Assembly: GCF_900155365.1 (NCBI RefSeq)
Contig: NZ_LT699742.1
Coordinates: 1 to 64,000 of the forward strand
DNA from: Collinsella bouchesdurhonensis
GTDB taxonomy: Bacteria > Actinomycetota > Coriobacteriia > Coriobacteriales > Coriobacteriaceae
Length of the DNA stretch: 64,000 bases
Reading direction: 5' to 3'
Made by a program: the position numbers and the translations under genes. The stretch's first letter is position 1. The number at the start of each line of letters is the position of its first letter. The notes below the pieces were generated by a model. The model did no database searches. It saw only the letters and a program-made list of their open reading frames with translations, and had not been told where the DNA came from. Below, one piece after another: positions 37,301 through 46,207 of this stretch.

Positions 37301-37930
37301 ATGGCAGCAGCTCAGCCGCAAAAAATCAGAATGATCGCCGGTCTTGGCAACCCGGGCGAGGAGTATGCGCAAACGCGCCACAATGCCGGATTCAAAGCGA
37401 TCGACGAGCTCGCTCGTCAGGCAAACGTGACGTACTGGAAAAACCAGGCCGGAGCCGAAGTCGCCTCCATCAAGGTTAACGATGCCGAGGCTGAGGGCGG
37501 CAAGCGCGAAGTGATCCTGGTAAAGCCCCAGTCGTACATGAATACGAGCGGCGGCCCCATCTCCAAGCTCTGTGCACAGTACAAGGTGAGTGTCGAAGAG
37601 CTGCTGGTAATCCATGACGAGCTGGACATCCCCGCAGGTGACGTGCGTATCAAAGTAGGTGGCGGGCATGCCGGTCACAACGGCCTGCGCTCGATTATCG
37701 ACAAGATGGGCAGCCGCGACTTCAGCCGCGTGCGTGTGGGCATTGGCAACCCTCCGGGACGCATGCCGGTGGCAGATTTCGTGCTCAAGCAGCTGCGCTC
37801 CCGCGAGGCGGAGGATTTTGACGAGACCACGGTTCGCGCCGCCGAAGCCGCGGCAACCGCACTCACCCGCGGCGTGATCTTTGCGCGCGACCACGTGAAC
37901 GGCGCCGCCGCCAGCAACGGAAAGCACTAG
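37301..37930 (+). CDS. pth: Peptidyl-tRNA hydrolase
   Basis: This 209-residue enzyme releases peptides from prematurely dropped peptidyl-tRNA. Catalytic and binding residues are visible: His in TRHNAG, Asn in YMNTSG, Asp in HDELDIPAG and Asn in GGGHAGHNGLRS. About ten extra residues precede the conserved start MIAGLGNPG. AGAGG lies eight bases before the ATG. A strong terminator just upstream suggests possible attenuation. Confidence 0.97.
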   Translation: MAAAQPQKIRMIAGLGNPGEEYAQTRHNAGFKAIDELARQANVTYWKNQAGAEVASIKVNDAEAEGGKREVILVKPQSYMNTSGGPISKLCAQYKVSVEELLVIHDELDIPAGDVRIKVGGGHAGHNGLRSIIDKMGSRDFSRVRVGIGNPPGRMPVADFVLKQLRSREAEDFDETTVRAAEAAATALTRGVIFARDHVNGAAASNGKH

Positions 37931-37987
37931 GCAACCTCCACACTCGGTCTTCTGCACAGTCGTCATCATCTTCTTTTGTTATCCTTG

Positions 37988-37993
37988 TATAAC
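37988..37993 (+). promoter_or_regulatory. Possible -10 element of the LPXTG gene
   Basis: TATAAC at 37988-37993 lies about 17 bases before the perfect inverted repeat and 84 bases before the ATG. No convincing -35 was found. A start site near 38000 would place the hairpin at the very 5' end of the mRNA. Confidence 0.35.
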
Positions 37994-38010
37994 TTTCTCG
38001 GTTGAAAGGT

Positions 38011-38072
38011 CTCCTTCTCCTGTTTCGATATTAGTTAGTCTCTACTAACTAATATCGAAACAGGAGAAGGAG
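38011..38072 (+). promoter_or_regulatory. Perfect 28-bp hairpin covering the ribosome site
   Basis: Positions 38011-38038 and 38045-38072 are exact reverse complements with a six-base loop (TCTCTA). The right arm ends with GGAGAAGGAG, the ribosome site, four bases before the ATG at 38077. In RNA the arm would be fully base-paired, blocking ribosome access unless opened or cleaved. No T-run follows, so it is not a standard terminator. Confidence 0.9.
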
Positions 38073-38076
38073 TTCT

Positions 38077-40464
38077 ATGAAAGCACCATCGAAGCGCTTG
38101 TCGGGAGTACTTGCGGCAGGAGCCGTCGCCCTTGCCGTTGTGAGCGGAACCGCAGGCGCAGCGCTCGTCCTCCCTACACCCGCCTTTGCGGCAACGACCT
38201 CAGCAAGCGAGCTTGTTGTCGATGACAATTACCCCGCCCTTTACGGCTGGATCAACAACAAGCTCAACGACGCAACGAGCATCAAGATCTCGACGAGCGC
38301 TTGCGGCGTCTCGGACAATGGCAACGGCACGACCGTCATCCCGGCCCAGGTTAAAAGCATGACCGGCTGGCAGCAGTATTTTTGGGAGAGCGAGGGCAAG
38401 GCGTATGATCGCCAGCTTGGCTATGCAAGCAACTACGAGACTCTCACCTTTGCCTCCGGCTCCACCACGACGCTCGACCATCTGACGCTCAAGCTTCTCG
38501 ATGATCACCTGGTTATCCCCGCAGGCGCAAACATCACATTCAAAAACTGCACGTTCAAAACGGCGACCATCCTGAATAATGGCCAGGCAAGCTATACCGG
38601 AACGACAAAGGAACCCGTCAACAAAGGCAAAGCCCAGAGCAGCTTTGAGGACCTCGGCATCGTTGCGAGCAAAACCACCCTCAACGACGCCGTGCACGGC
38701 CACGCGTTCCAGGACAAGGTTAAGCTCACGCTGAGCGGGACCAATGCGAAGAAGGCCACGATCAGCGCCAGCATCGACCAGGCCGATTCGGGGCTCACCG
38801 CCTCTGTAGACGGCAGCACGGTCACGATTTCCGGTACACCCGCGACATTCGGAACCTACACCGCCACCATCACCGCTGTCGCCCCGGATGAATCCGGGAA
38901 CGGTACACAGAGCAAATCTGTAACCGCAAGCATCACGGTGCACCAGGATTACACCTTTACGGTGGAAGGAACCCTCGACGCCGTTCGCACGGGACAGGGC
39001 GACTACCAGGACAGCTCGAACCACGAACTCACCGTCTATGTCACCGACGAGGCCGGCAACAAACAGAGTTACTTCGATTTCTCGTCCACAACAGAGGGCA
39101 AGGCGTATTCCCTCAGGCCCCAAATCTCGCCCGAAGGCGCAGGTCTTTCTGCCACGCTTTTCAACGCCGGCGGCAAGGCGACCGTCACGCTTTCCGGCAC
39201 GGCGGGAGCCACGGGCACCTACCAGGTTGGCGCCACGGCAACGCTCGGAGACTACACCTTTGACACAAACACGGTAGAGCTGCGTATCTATAGCGGAAAC
39301 GAAACACTCGCAAGCCAGATTGCCGCACTCTCCGGAAACCCCGACAGCTGGGATATGGAGCCCTACGAGATCGACCGGAGCGATAACGCGACGATTCCCA
39401 CATGGCTGCACCACATCTACGGCTCCCACACAAGCGGCCTATACGGACAGATCGGCAACGCAACCGATGCCGCAGCGAGCGATACACTCGTCATCCCCGC
39501 CGGAGCCGACGTCACGCTCGAGAACATCAAGATCAACAGCTCCGTCAAGATTGTCGTGGAGAAGGGCGGCAAGTTGACGCTCACCGACTCCTGTGCCTTT
39601 GGTCCCATTGAAGTCAACGGCGGCACGCTCACGCTAAACCGAAGCTCTTCCGTCACGAATACCATAACGCTCAACAACGGCTCCACGCTCAAGGATTCCG
39701 AGGTCGTCTCGCACGCTCAATTCCTCACAGACGGCCGCAAGCCGACGCCTGCCGCACCTGCGCAGGTAGTGACCGCCAACGGTATCGTCACCTTTGAGGG
39801 CACCAACGTCATCAAGGCCGACCAAAGCCAGATCGGCCTCAAGGTCACGGGCACCGCGCAGATTCCTGCAGGGTCCAATCTCACGGTGACCGGCGGCAAC
39901 GGCGGCACTGCGCCCGGCAATGCCGCAAGCGCCATCGAGCTCGATCACGGCGCCATCACCGGAGCGGGAGCGCTTACGGCAACCGGCGGTTCCTACGAGG
40001 TCGGAGGCAACGGCGTTCCCGCCACAGCGATTACGGGAACGGGCAAACTTTCGACAGGCACGCTCACCCTCACCGGAGGCGACGCCGATACCATCTACAA
40101 CAGCGCAATCGACGGAGCCGATGCAGGCGTAAAGACCGTCACCGTTACCACCAAGGCGAACAAACGCCAGATTGCAGGCGGCAAGGGCGTAAACGGTGGA
40201 GCCGACGGCAAGGGCGAGGAATCCCTCACCATTGATGACTCCGACCATAGCTCGGACTCGGCTCCGACCGATAAGCCCAACAACAACGCAAATGCTGATG
40301 CGGGTAAGAACGGCACCACTGTAAAAACGGAAAAGCGGACAAAGGGCAAGAATGCACTTCCTGCCACGGGAGACAGCGCAGCTTTAGCGGCAACGAGTGC
40401 ATGCATCGCAGGAATTACCGCCGCAGCGGCAGGATTAACGCTCGCGCGCAAGCGCAACAAGTAG
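38077..40464 (+). CDS. LPXTG-anchored surface protein with Ig-like segments
   Basis: The 795-residue protein has a signal peptide (cleavage near FAATT, about residue 39) and a long Thr/Ser/Gly-rich extracellular part. Its C-terminal sorting signal is LPATG (761-765), a hydrophobic segment and an RKRNK tail. Two stretches (about 215-295 and 300-405) with TVTISGTPATFGTYTATI and similar resemble bacterial Ig-like (He_PIG/cadherin-like) folds. Others repeat a beta-helix-like pattern (VIPAGANITFKNCTF, later VIPAGADVTLENIKI). It is probably attached to peptidoglycan by a sortase. Ligand and function are unknown. Expression may be controlled by the hairpin over its ribosome site. Confidence 0.92.
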   Translation: MKAPSKRLSGVLAAGAVALAVVSGTAGAALVLPTPAFAATTSASELVVDDNYPALYGWINNKLNDATSIKISTSACGVSDNGNGTTVIPAQVKSMTGWQQYFWESEGKAYDRQLGYASNYETLTFASGSTTTLDHLTLKLLDDHLVIPAGANITFKNCTFKTATILNNGQASYTGTTKEPVNKGKAQSSFEDLGIVASKTTLNDAVHGHAFQDKVKLTLSGTNAKKATISASIDQADSGLTASVDGSTVTISGTPATFGTYTATITAVAPDESGNGTQSKSVTASITVHQDYTFTVEGTLDAVRTGQGDYQDSSNHELTVYVTDEAGNKQSYFDFSSTTEGKAYSLRPQISPEGAGLSATLFNAGGKATVTLSGTAGATGTYQVGATATLGDYTFDTNTVELRIYSGNETLASQIAALSGNPDSWDMEPYEIDRSDNATIPTWLHHIYGSHTSGLYGQIGNATDAAASDTLVIPAGADVTLENIKINSSVKIVVEKGGKLTLTDSCAFGPIEVNGGTLTLNRSSSVTNTITLNNGSTLKDSEVVSHAQFLTDGRKPTPAAPAQVVTANGIVTFEGTNVIKADQSQIGLKVTGTAQIPAGSNLTVTGGNGGTAPGNAASAIELDHGAITGAGALTATGGSYEVGGNGVPATAITGTGKLSTGTLTLTGGDADTIYNSAIDGADAGVKTVTVTTKANKRQIAGGKGVNGGADGKGEESLTIDDSDHSSDSAPTDKPNNNANADAGKNGTTVKTEKRTKGKNALPATGDSAALAATSACIAGITAAAAGLTLARKRNK

Positions 40465-40495
40465 CGCATCGTTCGCACGCAGATACAAGTTCACG

Positions 40496-40526
40496 AAGCG
40501 GCCCCGTCATGGGGCCGCTTCCTTTT
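40496..40526 (+). terminator. Terminator of the LPXTG gene
   Basis: AAGCGGCCCC (40496-40505) pairs with GGGGCCGCTT (40511-40520), followed by a T-rich run. The stem is 10 bp and perfect. Confidence 0.9.
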
Positions 40527-40628
40527 GCGGGCATGCCACCCCCAACACACGAATCGAGCCCTGTCTCCAACACCTCGTCAACCCTTACCGTTCACGGCAG
40601 CGTTGCACGATAAAGCACCCGGCAAAGC

Positions 40629-40634
40629 TATAAT
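40629..40634 (+). promoter_or_regulatory. -10 element upstream of the nfnA-like gene
   Basis: A consensus TATAAT lies here, about 150 bases before the ATG at 40784. The matching -35 is poor. The leader between them contains no gene or clear hairpin. Confidence 0.4.
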
Positions 40635-40783
40635 TGAGCGCGGTATGCGCAAAGGCTCAAGATGCCGGTGGGTCTATCGTCTGGCCCCGATTTGCACGCG
40701 CATATCACCGCAACCTGGTTGCAATTGAAAACGGCAGTTACCTGCGTATTTCTGCCGCTTTCACAACAATAGAGAGGGGTTCT

Positions 40784-41626
40784 ATGTACAAGATCCTTGA
40801 GAAGACGCAGTTCTCGGAGAAGGTGTTCAAGTTCCGCGTCGAGGCGCCCGCCATGGCCAAGCATGCACATGCTGGTCAGTTTTTGATGGTCCGCGCCAAC
40901 GAGTGCGGTGAGCGCGTGCCGTTCACCCTTGCGGGCTGGAATGCCGACGAAGGCTGGGTCGAGTTCATCTTCATGGTGATCGGCAAGACTACCGAGATGC
41001 TATCTGCCTACGAGGCCGGCGATGCCCTGCGCGACGTCACCGGTCCCCTGGGTGTTCCCACCGAGATGCCCGACGGCCCCTGCGCCGTTATCGGCGGCGG
41101 CGTTGGCCTGGCCATCGCCTTCCCCGTGGCCAAGCATCTGATCGAGACCGGCCACGAGGTGCACGCCATCATGGGCGCTCGCACCAAGGACCTCCTGCTG
41201 CTCGAAGATCAGTTCCGCGAGCTGCTCGACGACGAGCACATCCACATCACCACCGACGACGGCTCCTACGGCGAGCAGGGCGTAGTCACCGCTCCGCTCG
41301 AGCGCCTGCTTGAGTCCAAGGCCGTTACGCAGGTCTTCTGCGTAGGACCCGTGCCGATGATGAAGTTCTCGGCACTCACCGCCGAGAAGTACGGCACCCC
41401 CATCACCGCCTCCCTCAACCCCATCATGGTTGACGGCACCGGCATGTGCGGCTGCTGCCGCGTCGAGGTCGACGGCAAGACGAAGTTCGCCTGCGTCGAC
41501 GGCCCCGATTTTGACGCCACGAAGGTCGACTGGGATGATCTTCGCGCACGTCAGGCTGCATACCGTACCGAGGAGGGCCAGTCCCTCAAGGCCTATGAGG
41601 AGGGGAGCTGCGCATGCCACAAGTAA
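40784..41626 (+). CDS. NfnA-type ferredoxin:NADP+ oxidoreductase small subunit (sulfide dehydrogenase beta-like)
   Basis: This 280-residue flavoprotein has an FAD-binding domain (RVPFTLAG), a NAD(P)-binding domain (VIGGGVGLAIAFPVAKHL) and a C-terminal [2Fe-2S] motif (GMCGCCRVEV with FACVDGP). Together with the following gene it forms the pair known as NfnAB, an electron-bifurcating NADH-dependent reduced ferredoxin:NADP+ transhydrogenase of anaerobes; the same fold is annotated as sulfide dehydrogenase in archaea. AGAGGGG precedes the ATG at 40784. The stop overlaps the next start by 13 bases, so translation is coupled. Confidence 0.9.
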   Translation: MYKILEKTQFSEKVFKFRVEAPAMAKHAHAGQFLMVRANECGERVPFTLAGWNADEGWVEFIFMVIGKTTEMLSAYEAGDALRDVTGPLGVPTEMPDGPCAVIGGGVGLAIAFPVAKHLIETGHEVHAIMGARTKDLLLLEDQFRELLDDEHIHITTDDGSYGEQGVVTAPLERLLESKAVTQVFCVGPVPMMKFSALTAEKYGTPITASLNPIMVDGTGMCGCCRVEVDGKTKFACVDGPDFDATKVDWDDLRARQAAYRTEEGQSLKAYEEGSCACHK

Positions 41627-43023
41627 ATGGCCGTTTTGTTCCTGATATGAAGTCGCCGCGCACCCCGGACAACGAGGAGCCGGCAGCCGAGCGCGCATGC
41701 GATTTCCGCCCCGTCGACAAGGGTTTCACCGAGGAAATGGCACTCGCCGAGGCCGAGCGTTGCATGGATTGCAAAAAGCCGTTCTGCGTCGAGGGCTGCC
41801 CCGTTAACATCAACATCCCCAAGTTCATCGAGCAGATTCGCGAGAAGAACTACGGTGGCGCTCTGGACACCATCCGCGAGGAGTCCATGCTCCCCGCCAT
41901 CTGCGGCCGCGTGTGCCCGCAGGAGAACCAGTGCGAGGGCAAGTGCATCCGCGGAAAGAAGAGCGAGCCGGTGGCTATCGGCCAACTCGAGCGCTTCGTG
42001 GGCGATCAGCCCGAGCTTGCCTCCAAGCCGGCTATGAAGCCCAAGAACGGCAAGAAGGTCGCCGTCGTGGGCTCCGGCCCCTCTGGCATCACCTGCGCGG
42101 GCGAACTTGCCCGCAACGGCTTTGACGTCACGGTGTTCGAGGCGTTCTTCACCGGTGGCGGCGTGCTGGTCTACGGCATCCCCGAGTTCCGTCTGCCCAA
42201 GGCGGTTGTCAAGCGCGAGATCGACGGTCTCGAAGAAATGGGCGTCAAGTTTGAGTACAACTCCGTCGTGGGCAACATCGCCACGGCCGAGGAGCTGTTT
42301 GACGAGGGCTTTGACGCGCTCTACATCGCTACGGGCGCTGGCCTGCCCAAGTTCCTCAACGTCCCCGGCGAGAACCTGCCCAACGTCTTCTTCGCAAACG
42401 AGTACCTCACCCGCGTGAACCTTATGAAGGCAAACAAGTTCCCCGAGTACGACACCCCCACCAAGCACGGCAAGAACGTCGTGGTCTTTGGCGGCGGCAA
42501 CGTGGCCATGGACGCCGTCCGTACCGCCAAGCGCCTGGGCGCCGAGCGCGCGATCATCGCTTATCGCCGCACCGAGGACGAGATGCCCGCCCGTCGCGCC
42601 GAGCTGCACCACGCCAAGGCAGAAGGCGTCGAAGTTATGCCACTCGTCTCCCCGCTCGAGTTTATCGCTGGCGAGGATGGCACCGTGTGCGCCGTCAAGG
42701 TCCAGAAGATGGAGCTTGGCGAGCCCGATGAGTCCGGCCGTCGTCGTCCCGTGCCTATCGAGGGCGCTATCGAGGAGATTCCCTGCGACGTTGCCATCTC
42801 GGCGATCGGTACCAACGCCAACCCGTTTGCCTCCAAGATCGGCGGCAAGATGGAGCTCAACAAGTGGGGCTACATCATCGCCGACGAGGAGACCGGTCAG
42901 ACGACCGATCCGCGCATCTGGGCCGGCGGCGATATCGTGACCGGTGCCGCCACGGTCATCCTGGCCATGGGCGCTGGCAAGAAGGCCGCAGCCTCCATCA
43001 CCAAGAGCCTGCTGGGCGAGTAA
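41614..43023 (+). CDS. NfnB/GltD-type NADPH-binding flavoprotein (glutamate synthase small-subunit-like)
   Basis: The 469-residue partner of the preceding gene has two [4Fe-4S] cysteine clusters (CMDCKKPFCVEGCP and CGRVCPQENQCEGKC), an FAD Rossmann motif (VAVVGSGPSGITCAGEL) and an NADPH motif (VVFGGGNVAMDAVRTAKR). Such proteins are often labelled glutamate synthase small subunit, but no large GltB subunit is nearby. The context with the NfnA-like gene favours the bifurcating transhydrogenase, which balances NADH, NADPH and ferredoxin. Confidence 0.9.
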   Translation: MPQVNGRFVPDMKSPRTPDNEEPAAERACDFRPVDKGFTEEMALAEAERCMDCKKPFCVEGCPVNINIPKFIEQIREKNYGGALDTIREESMLPAICGRVCPQENQCEGKCIRGKKSEPVAIGQLERFVGDQPELASKPAMKPKNGKKVAVVGSGPSGITCAGELARNGFDVTVFEAFFTGGGVLVYGIPEFRLPKAVVKREIDGLEEMGVKFEYNSVVGNIATAEELFDEGFDALYIATGAGLPKFLNVPGENLPNVFFANEYLTRVNLMKANKFPEYDTPTKHGKNVVVFGGGNVAMDAVRTAKRLGAERAIIAYRRTEDEMPARRAELHHAKAEGVEVMPLVSPLEFIAGEDGTVCAVKVQKMELGEPDESGRRRPVPIEGAIEEIPCDVAISAIGTNANPFASKIGGKMELNKWGYIIADEETGQTTDPRIWAGGDIVTGAATVILAMGAGKKAAASITKSLLGE

Positions 43024-43051
43024 TCACCTACAGCGCTAGTCATTAAACGGC

Positions 43052-43088
43052 AAAGTCCCCGTCGAGCACACGCCCGGCGGGGACTTTT
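43052..43088. terminator. Terminator of the nfn-type operon
   Basis: AAAGTCCCCG (43052-43061) pairs with CGGGGACTTT (43078-43087), followed by T residues on the plus strand. An A-rich left flank is short, so activity from the minus strand is less certain. Confidence 0.85.
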
Positions 43089-43107
43089 GCTAACGGATCG
43101 AATTCGC

Positions 43108-43267
43108 TTAAGCAAAATTGAGCGTTCCACTGCTTGCGGCGCTTGGAGACCGCAGTACCGGCGGCAAACAGGGTAGCGCCGGTAACGCGCCCATGGCGGC
43201 GATTGTCATACCTGCGTCGTCCCCCGTAGCGGGAAGGTCTTCTGTAGGCGCCTTGGGCGCGCTGTCC
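43108..43267 (-). pseudogene. Frameshifted remnant of an LPXTG sorting signal
   Basis: Directly after the pcp stop, minus-strand translation reads DSAPKAPTEDLPATGDDAG, then MTIAAMGA, a typical LPXTG motif with the start of its hydrophobic anchor. One base is missing after this point: the next frame continues VTGATLFAAGTAVSKRRK, the rest of the anchor and its basic tail. No extracellular domain or start codon is attached, so this is the C-terminal scrap of a lost surface-protein gene. Confidence 0.75.
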
Positions 43268-43882
43268 CTAGTTGACGTCTTTAAAGAGAGTCTCGACCAT
43301 AATCTCCAGGGCCCGAGCTGCCATAGCGGGCTCCATGGAGGGCTTGGCCTCACCCGTTATCGCCACCTGCTCAGAACATTGCGGGACATGAATGAAGTCG
43401 ACCAGCATGCCGGGATAGTACTGCTGCGCAAAATGACGCACGCTGTAGAACAGATCGTTGCAGCAATACGTGCCCGCAGAATAAGAAACCGCCGCAGGTA
43501 TACCCTGCTCGCGGCACGCCTTCACCATGGCATAGACCGGCGCGGCGGCAAAATAGGCGTCGGGACCTCCCACAACCACAGGTTCATCGTACGGCTGGAA
43601 CCCCTCGTTATCTGCAATGCGTGCATGGCGATGGTTGATAGCCACGTACTCGGGCGTCACCTGAGCACGACCCGCGGCAACGCCTATGCACAAAACAGCA
43701 TCGGGCCGCTCCCGCTCAATGAGTTCTTCGACAATCCGTGCGGCATCGCCAAACACAACGGGCACGCACTCCGCCACAACATCAATGTCTGCCATGCGTT
43801 CCGGCAAGCGACGCACAGCCTCCCATGATGCATTGATGCTGTCTGCTCCAAATGGCTCAAACCCCGTAACGAGAACTTTCAT
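43268..43882 (-). CDS. pcp: Pyroglutamyl-peptidase I
   Basis: This 204-residue cysteine peptidase of family C15 removes N-terminal pyroglutamate from peptides. The catalytic residues are visible: Glu in CIGVAAGRAQVTPE, Cys in SAGTYCCN and His in DFIHVP. MKVLVTGFEPFG at the start is the family signature and fixes the ATG at 43882, which follows GAAAGGGA. The frame upstream would enter the terminator at 43898-43937. Confidence 0.95.
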   Translation of the reverse strand: MKVLVTGFEPFGADSINASWEAVRRLPERMADIDVVAECVPVVFGDAARIVEELIERERPDAVLCIGVAAGRAQVTPEYVAINHRHARIADNEGFQPYDEPVVVGGPDAYFAAAPVYAMVKACREQGIPAAVSYSAGTYCCNDLFYSVRHFAQQYYPGMLVDFIHVPQCSEQVAITGEAKPSMEPAMAARALEIMVETLFKDVN

Positions 43883-43897
43883 CCAATCCCTTTCGAC

Positions 43898-43937
43898 AAA
43901 AAAGAGACGCCCTTCGCGCAAGAGCAAAGAGCGTCCC
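43898..43937 (-). terminator. Terminator of the cytidylate-kinase-like gene
   Basis: Minus-strand RNA pairs GACGCUCUUUGC with GCGAAGGGCGUC (two G-U pairs) and ends in six U residues. It lies between this gene's stop at 43973 and the pcp start. Confidence 0.8.
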
Positions 43938-43972
43938 CATTCCAGGTGATATGCCGATATGCAACGCGAGGT

Positions 43973-44704
43973 CTATTCGGCAGTCTCCGGAGCAGCAGGT
44001 GCGCCCTCCGCCTCGGCGGCAGCACGTGCCGCAGCCTCCTCGCATACGCCAAGTTCGCGCAGCTTATAGCGGTATGCAGAAGCGATAACCTCGACGCAGC
44101 CTTCGCGACCAAGCTTGGCACGATTGACCACAATGTCTTTGCCGCTCGTCATCTTCCATTTACCGCCCGAATAGCGCTTGTAGAACGCCTCGCGCATCTT
44201 TTGCATCTGTTTGACGAGCTTGGCGCCCTTCTTCTTGTTAAGACCGCGCTTCTTGCGCACAATCTCAACACGGTCCTCAAAGGGAGCCGTCACCAGCACA
44301 GCGATGTGATTGGGATTGTTACGCAGCAGGTAATCGGAAAGACGACCCTCGATAATACAACTGCGCGTAGCGCCCAAATCGACAATCACCTGCGACATGG
44401 ATTTGAACAGTTTGTCCGAAAGCGAGCGCGAATCCACGCGGTCGGGCAAAAAGGCCACGTTGTCCATAGCAAGCTGCTCGTCGTAGGCTGCCATCTTGTC
44501 GAGCGACTCGCCCTCACGCATGGCAGAACGGACCAACAGCTCGTTGTCATACAGAGGAATGCCCAGTTCGCAGGAGAGCATCTTGCCAATCTCGTGGCCC
44601 TCGGCACCAAAATCGCGAGCGATGGTGATAACCACCGGCTGTCCCGCTCGCGTAGCCTCACGAAGAGCGCGACGCTGATCGATCTTGTCCTTGATAACCG
44701 CCAT
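43973..44704 (-). CDS. Cytidylate kinase-like family protein
   Basis: The 243-residue protein has the N-terminal pattern of the cytidylate-kinase-like family, VVITIARDFGAEGHEIGKML, followed by GIPLYDNELL and IIEGRLSDYLL. It contains a degenerate phosphate loop rather than the GxxGxGKS of true Cmk. Substrate is unknown. The last 30 residues are an Ala/Glu-rich tail. AAAGGGAA precedes the ATG. It lies downstream of the glutamate-type ABC transporter genes and may be co-transcribed with them. Confidence 0.85.
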   Translation of the reverse strand: MAVIKDKIDQRRALREATRAGQPVVITIARDFGAEGHEIGKMLSCELGIPLYDNELLVRSAMREGESLDKMAAYDEQLAMDNVAFLPDRVDSRSLSDKLFKSMSQVIVDLGATRSCIIEGRLSDYLLRNNPNHIAVLVTAPFEDRVEIVRKKRGLNKKKGAKLVKQMQKMREAFYKRYSGGKWKMTSGKDIVVNRAKLGREGCVEVIASAYRYKLRELGVCEEAAARAAAEAEGAPAAPETAE

Positions 44705-44777
44705 CGGTCTTCCCTTTCACATACGAGAGGAGCCTAAATCAGGCCCTTCGGGCAAATCATCCAGTCAAAACGCTCGG

Positions 44778-45425
44778 CTACGCAGCAACAACGCGACGCT
44801 GATATGCGCGAACGATGAGCGAAATGCCAAAGTTCAGCACGAAGTATAGCGCGAAGGTAAAGCCGTAGAGGGCAAGTACCTGCGAGAGGTCGGAAGTCTG
44901 AGCCATAACAACTTTGGTCGAATACATGAACTCTGCCACGTTGATGCCAGCAAGATACGACGAGTCCTTGATCACCGTGGTGCACTGGCTAAAGAGCGCC
45001 GGGATAATGATCTTGAACGTCTGCGGCAAGATGATCAGGCGCATGGTCGAGAAGAATCCAAAGCCCTGCGACTGCGCAGCCTCAAACTGGCTTTTAGGAA
45101 TCGCGTTAAATCCGCCACGGATAATCTCGGCCATAACAGCAGAAGTGAAGACGGTAAACGCCAGCACAGAGATCATGACGTCGTTGCCCTTGACCGTGAA
45201 GTAGATAAAGAGAATCCACAGCAGGTTAGGTGTGCAACGGAACAGCTCGATATAGGCGCTCACCAGCAACGAGAGCGGGCGCAGCTTGCCGGTGCAATAC
45301 TGTTTGACCATGGCGAGCACGGTGCCAAAGACAATCGAGAAGATGATGGCAAAGAAGGAAATCTCGATGGTCTTGGCAAAGCCGAGCATGATGAAGCTCA
45401 GGTTGTCTGCATTGAAGATCTGCAT
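44778..45425 (-). CDS. Amino-acid ABC transporter permease (second)
   Basis: This 215-residue polar-amino-acid permease (HisM/GlnP type) has about five membrane segments and the conserved ATPase-contact loop SQFEAAQSQGFGFFSTMRLIILPQ. It forms the membrane channel with the permease gene four bases upstream. AAGGAGG lies ahead of the ATG. Confidence 0.93.
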   Translation of the reverse strand: MQIFNADNLSFIMLGFAKTIEISFFAIIFSIVFGTVLAMVKQYCTGKLRPLSLLVSAYIELFRCTPNLLWILFIYFTVKGNDVMISVLAFTVFTSAVMAEIIRGGFNAIPKSQFEAAQSQGFGFFSTMRLIILPQTFKIIIPALFSQCTTVIKDSSYLAGINVAEFMYSTKVVMAQTSDLSQVLALYGFTFALYFVLNFGISLIVRAYQRRVVAA

Positions 45426-45428
45426 CCC

Positions 45429-46175
45429 TTAGGCCTCCTTTGCAGCAACATCGGTGATACCGGGGATCACCTTGGCGCGGGGACGACGCTTGGAGCGACG
45501 CTCGAGCCACTGAACAAGCATGGCCAGCGGGAAGCAGATGATAAAGTACATCACGCACGCGAGGATATAACCCTGCAGGTAGCCATAGGTAGAAACAAAG
45601 CCGTCGGCGTTGTACATCAAATCGCCGCCAGCGATAAGGGCGAGCACCGAAGTGTTCTTGACCAAATTAAGCGCCTGATTGCACAACGGGGGCAGGATAA
45701 CCTTAAAGGTCTGCGGCAAGATGACGTAGCGATACGCCTGCACACGGCTAAAGCCCTGTGAAAGCGCCGCCTCCATCTGACCGCGCGGCACCGATTCGAT
45801 ACCGGTACGGATAACCTCGGAGACATAGGCGGCGTGGTAGAGGCCTACGCCCAAAAAGCCCAGGGCAAACGAGGAGATACGCACAGGCGATGCCGCTCCG
45901 GTGACGGACTGGAGCAGCTGGGGGCCCGCCATGTACATGAAGAACACCTGGACCGGCAGCGGTGTATTTTGATAAAACTCCACGTAGATGCGGCTAATAG
46001 CACGCAACACACGCGAACGCGTGGTGGAAAACACACCGAGCAGGGTGCCCAGGATCAGCGAGAGTGCCAAACCGGCAACTACAACCTGCAGCGTGACGAA
46101 GAAGCCATCCCAAAAGCTTCCCATCTCGCTAAAGGTCATCTCCCATCGCATGGAATCGAGGAGTCCTTCAAGCAT
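45429..46175 (-). CDS. Amino-acid ABC transporter permease (first)
   Basis: This 248-residue permease has the same EAA-type loop (GQMEAALSQGFSRVQAYRYVILPQ) and five or more hydrophobic segments. It pairs with the second permease for glutamate/glutamine-type uptake. A hairpin without a U-run separates it from the binding-protein gene upstream, which may reduce permease expression relative to the binding protein. Confidence 0.94.
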   Translation of the reverse strand: MLEGLLDSMRWEMTFSEMGSFWDGFFVTLQVVVAGLALSLILGTLLGVFSTTRSRVLRAISRIYVEFYQNTPLPVQVFFMYMAGPQLLQSVTGAASPVRISSFALGFLGVGLYHAAYVSEVIRTGIESVPRGQMEAALSQGFSRVQAYRYVILPQTFKVILPPLCNQALNLVKNTSVLALIAGGDLMYNADGFVSTYGYLQGYILACVMYFIICFPLAMLVQWLERRSKRRPRAKVIPGITDVAAKEA

Positions 46176-46207
46176 GGCGAGAGTTCCTTCCTAACTTACG
46201 AACATAT

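Noticed and set aside
38011-38072. Intrinsic terminator or invertible promoter at the 28-bp inverted repeat
   Set aside because: No T-run follows the stem, and the arms are only six bases apart, leaving no segment to invert. A translation-level role fits better.
41614-43023. True glutamate synthase small subunit
   Set aside because: No large GltB subunit is nearby and the gene is translationally coupled to an NfnA-like flavoprotein, which points to the transhydrogenase pair.
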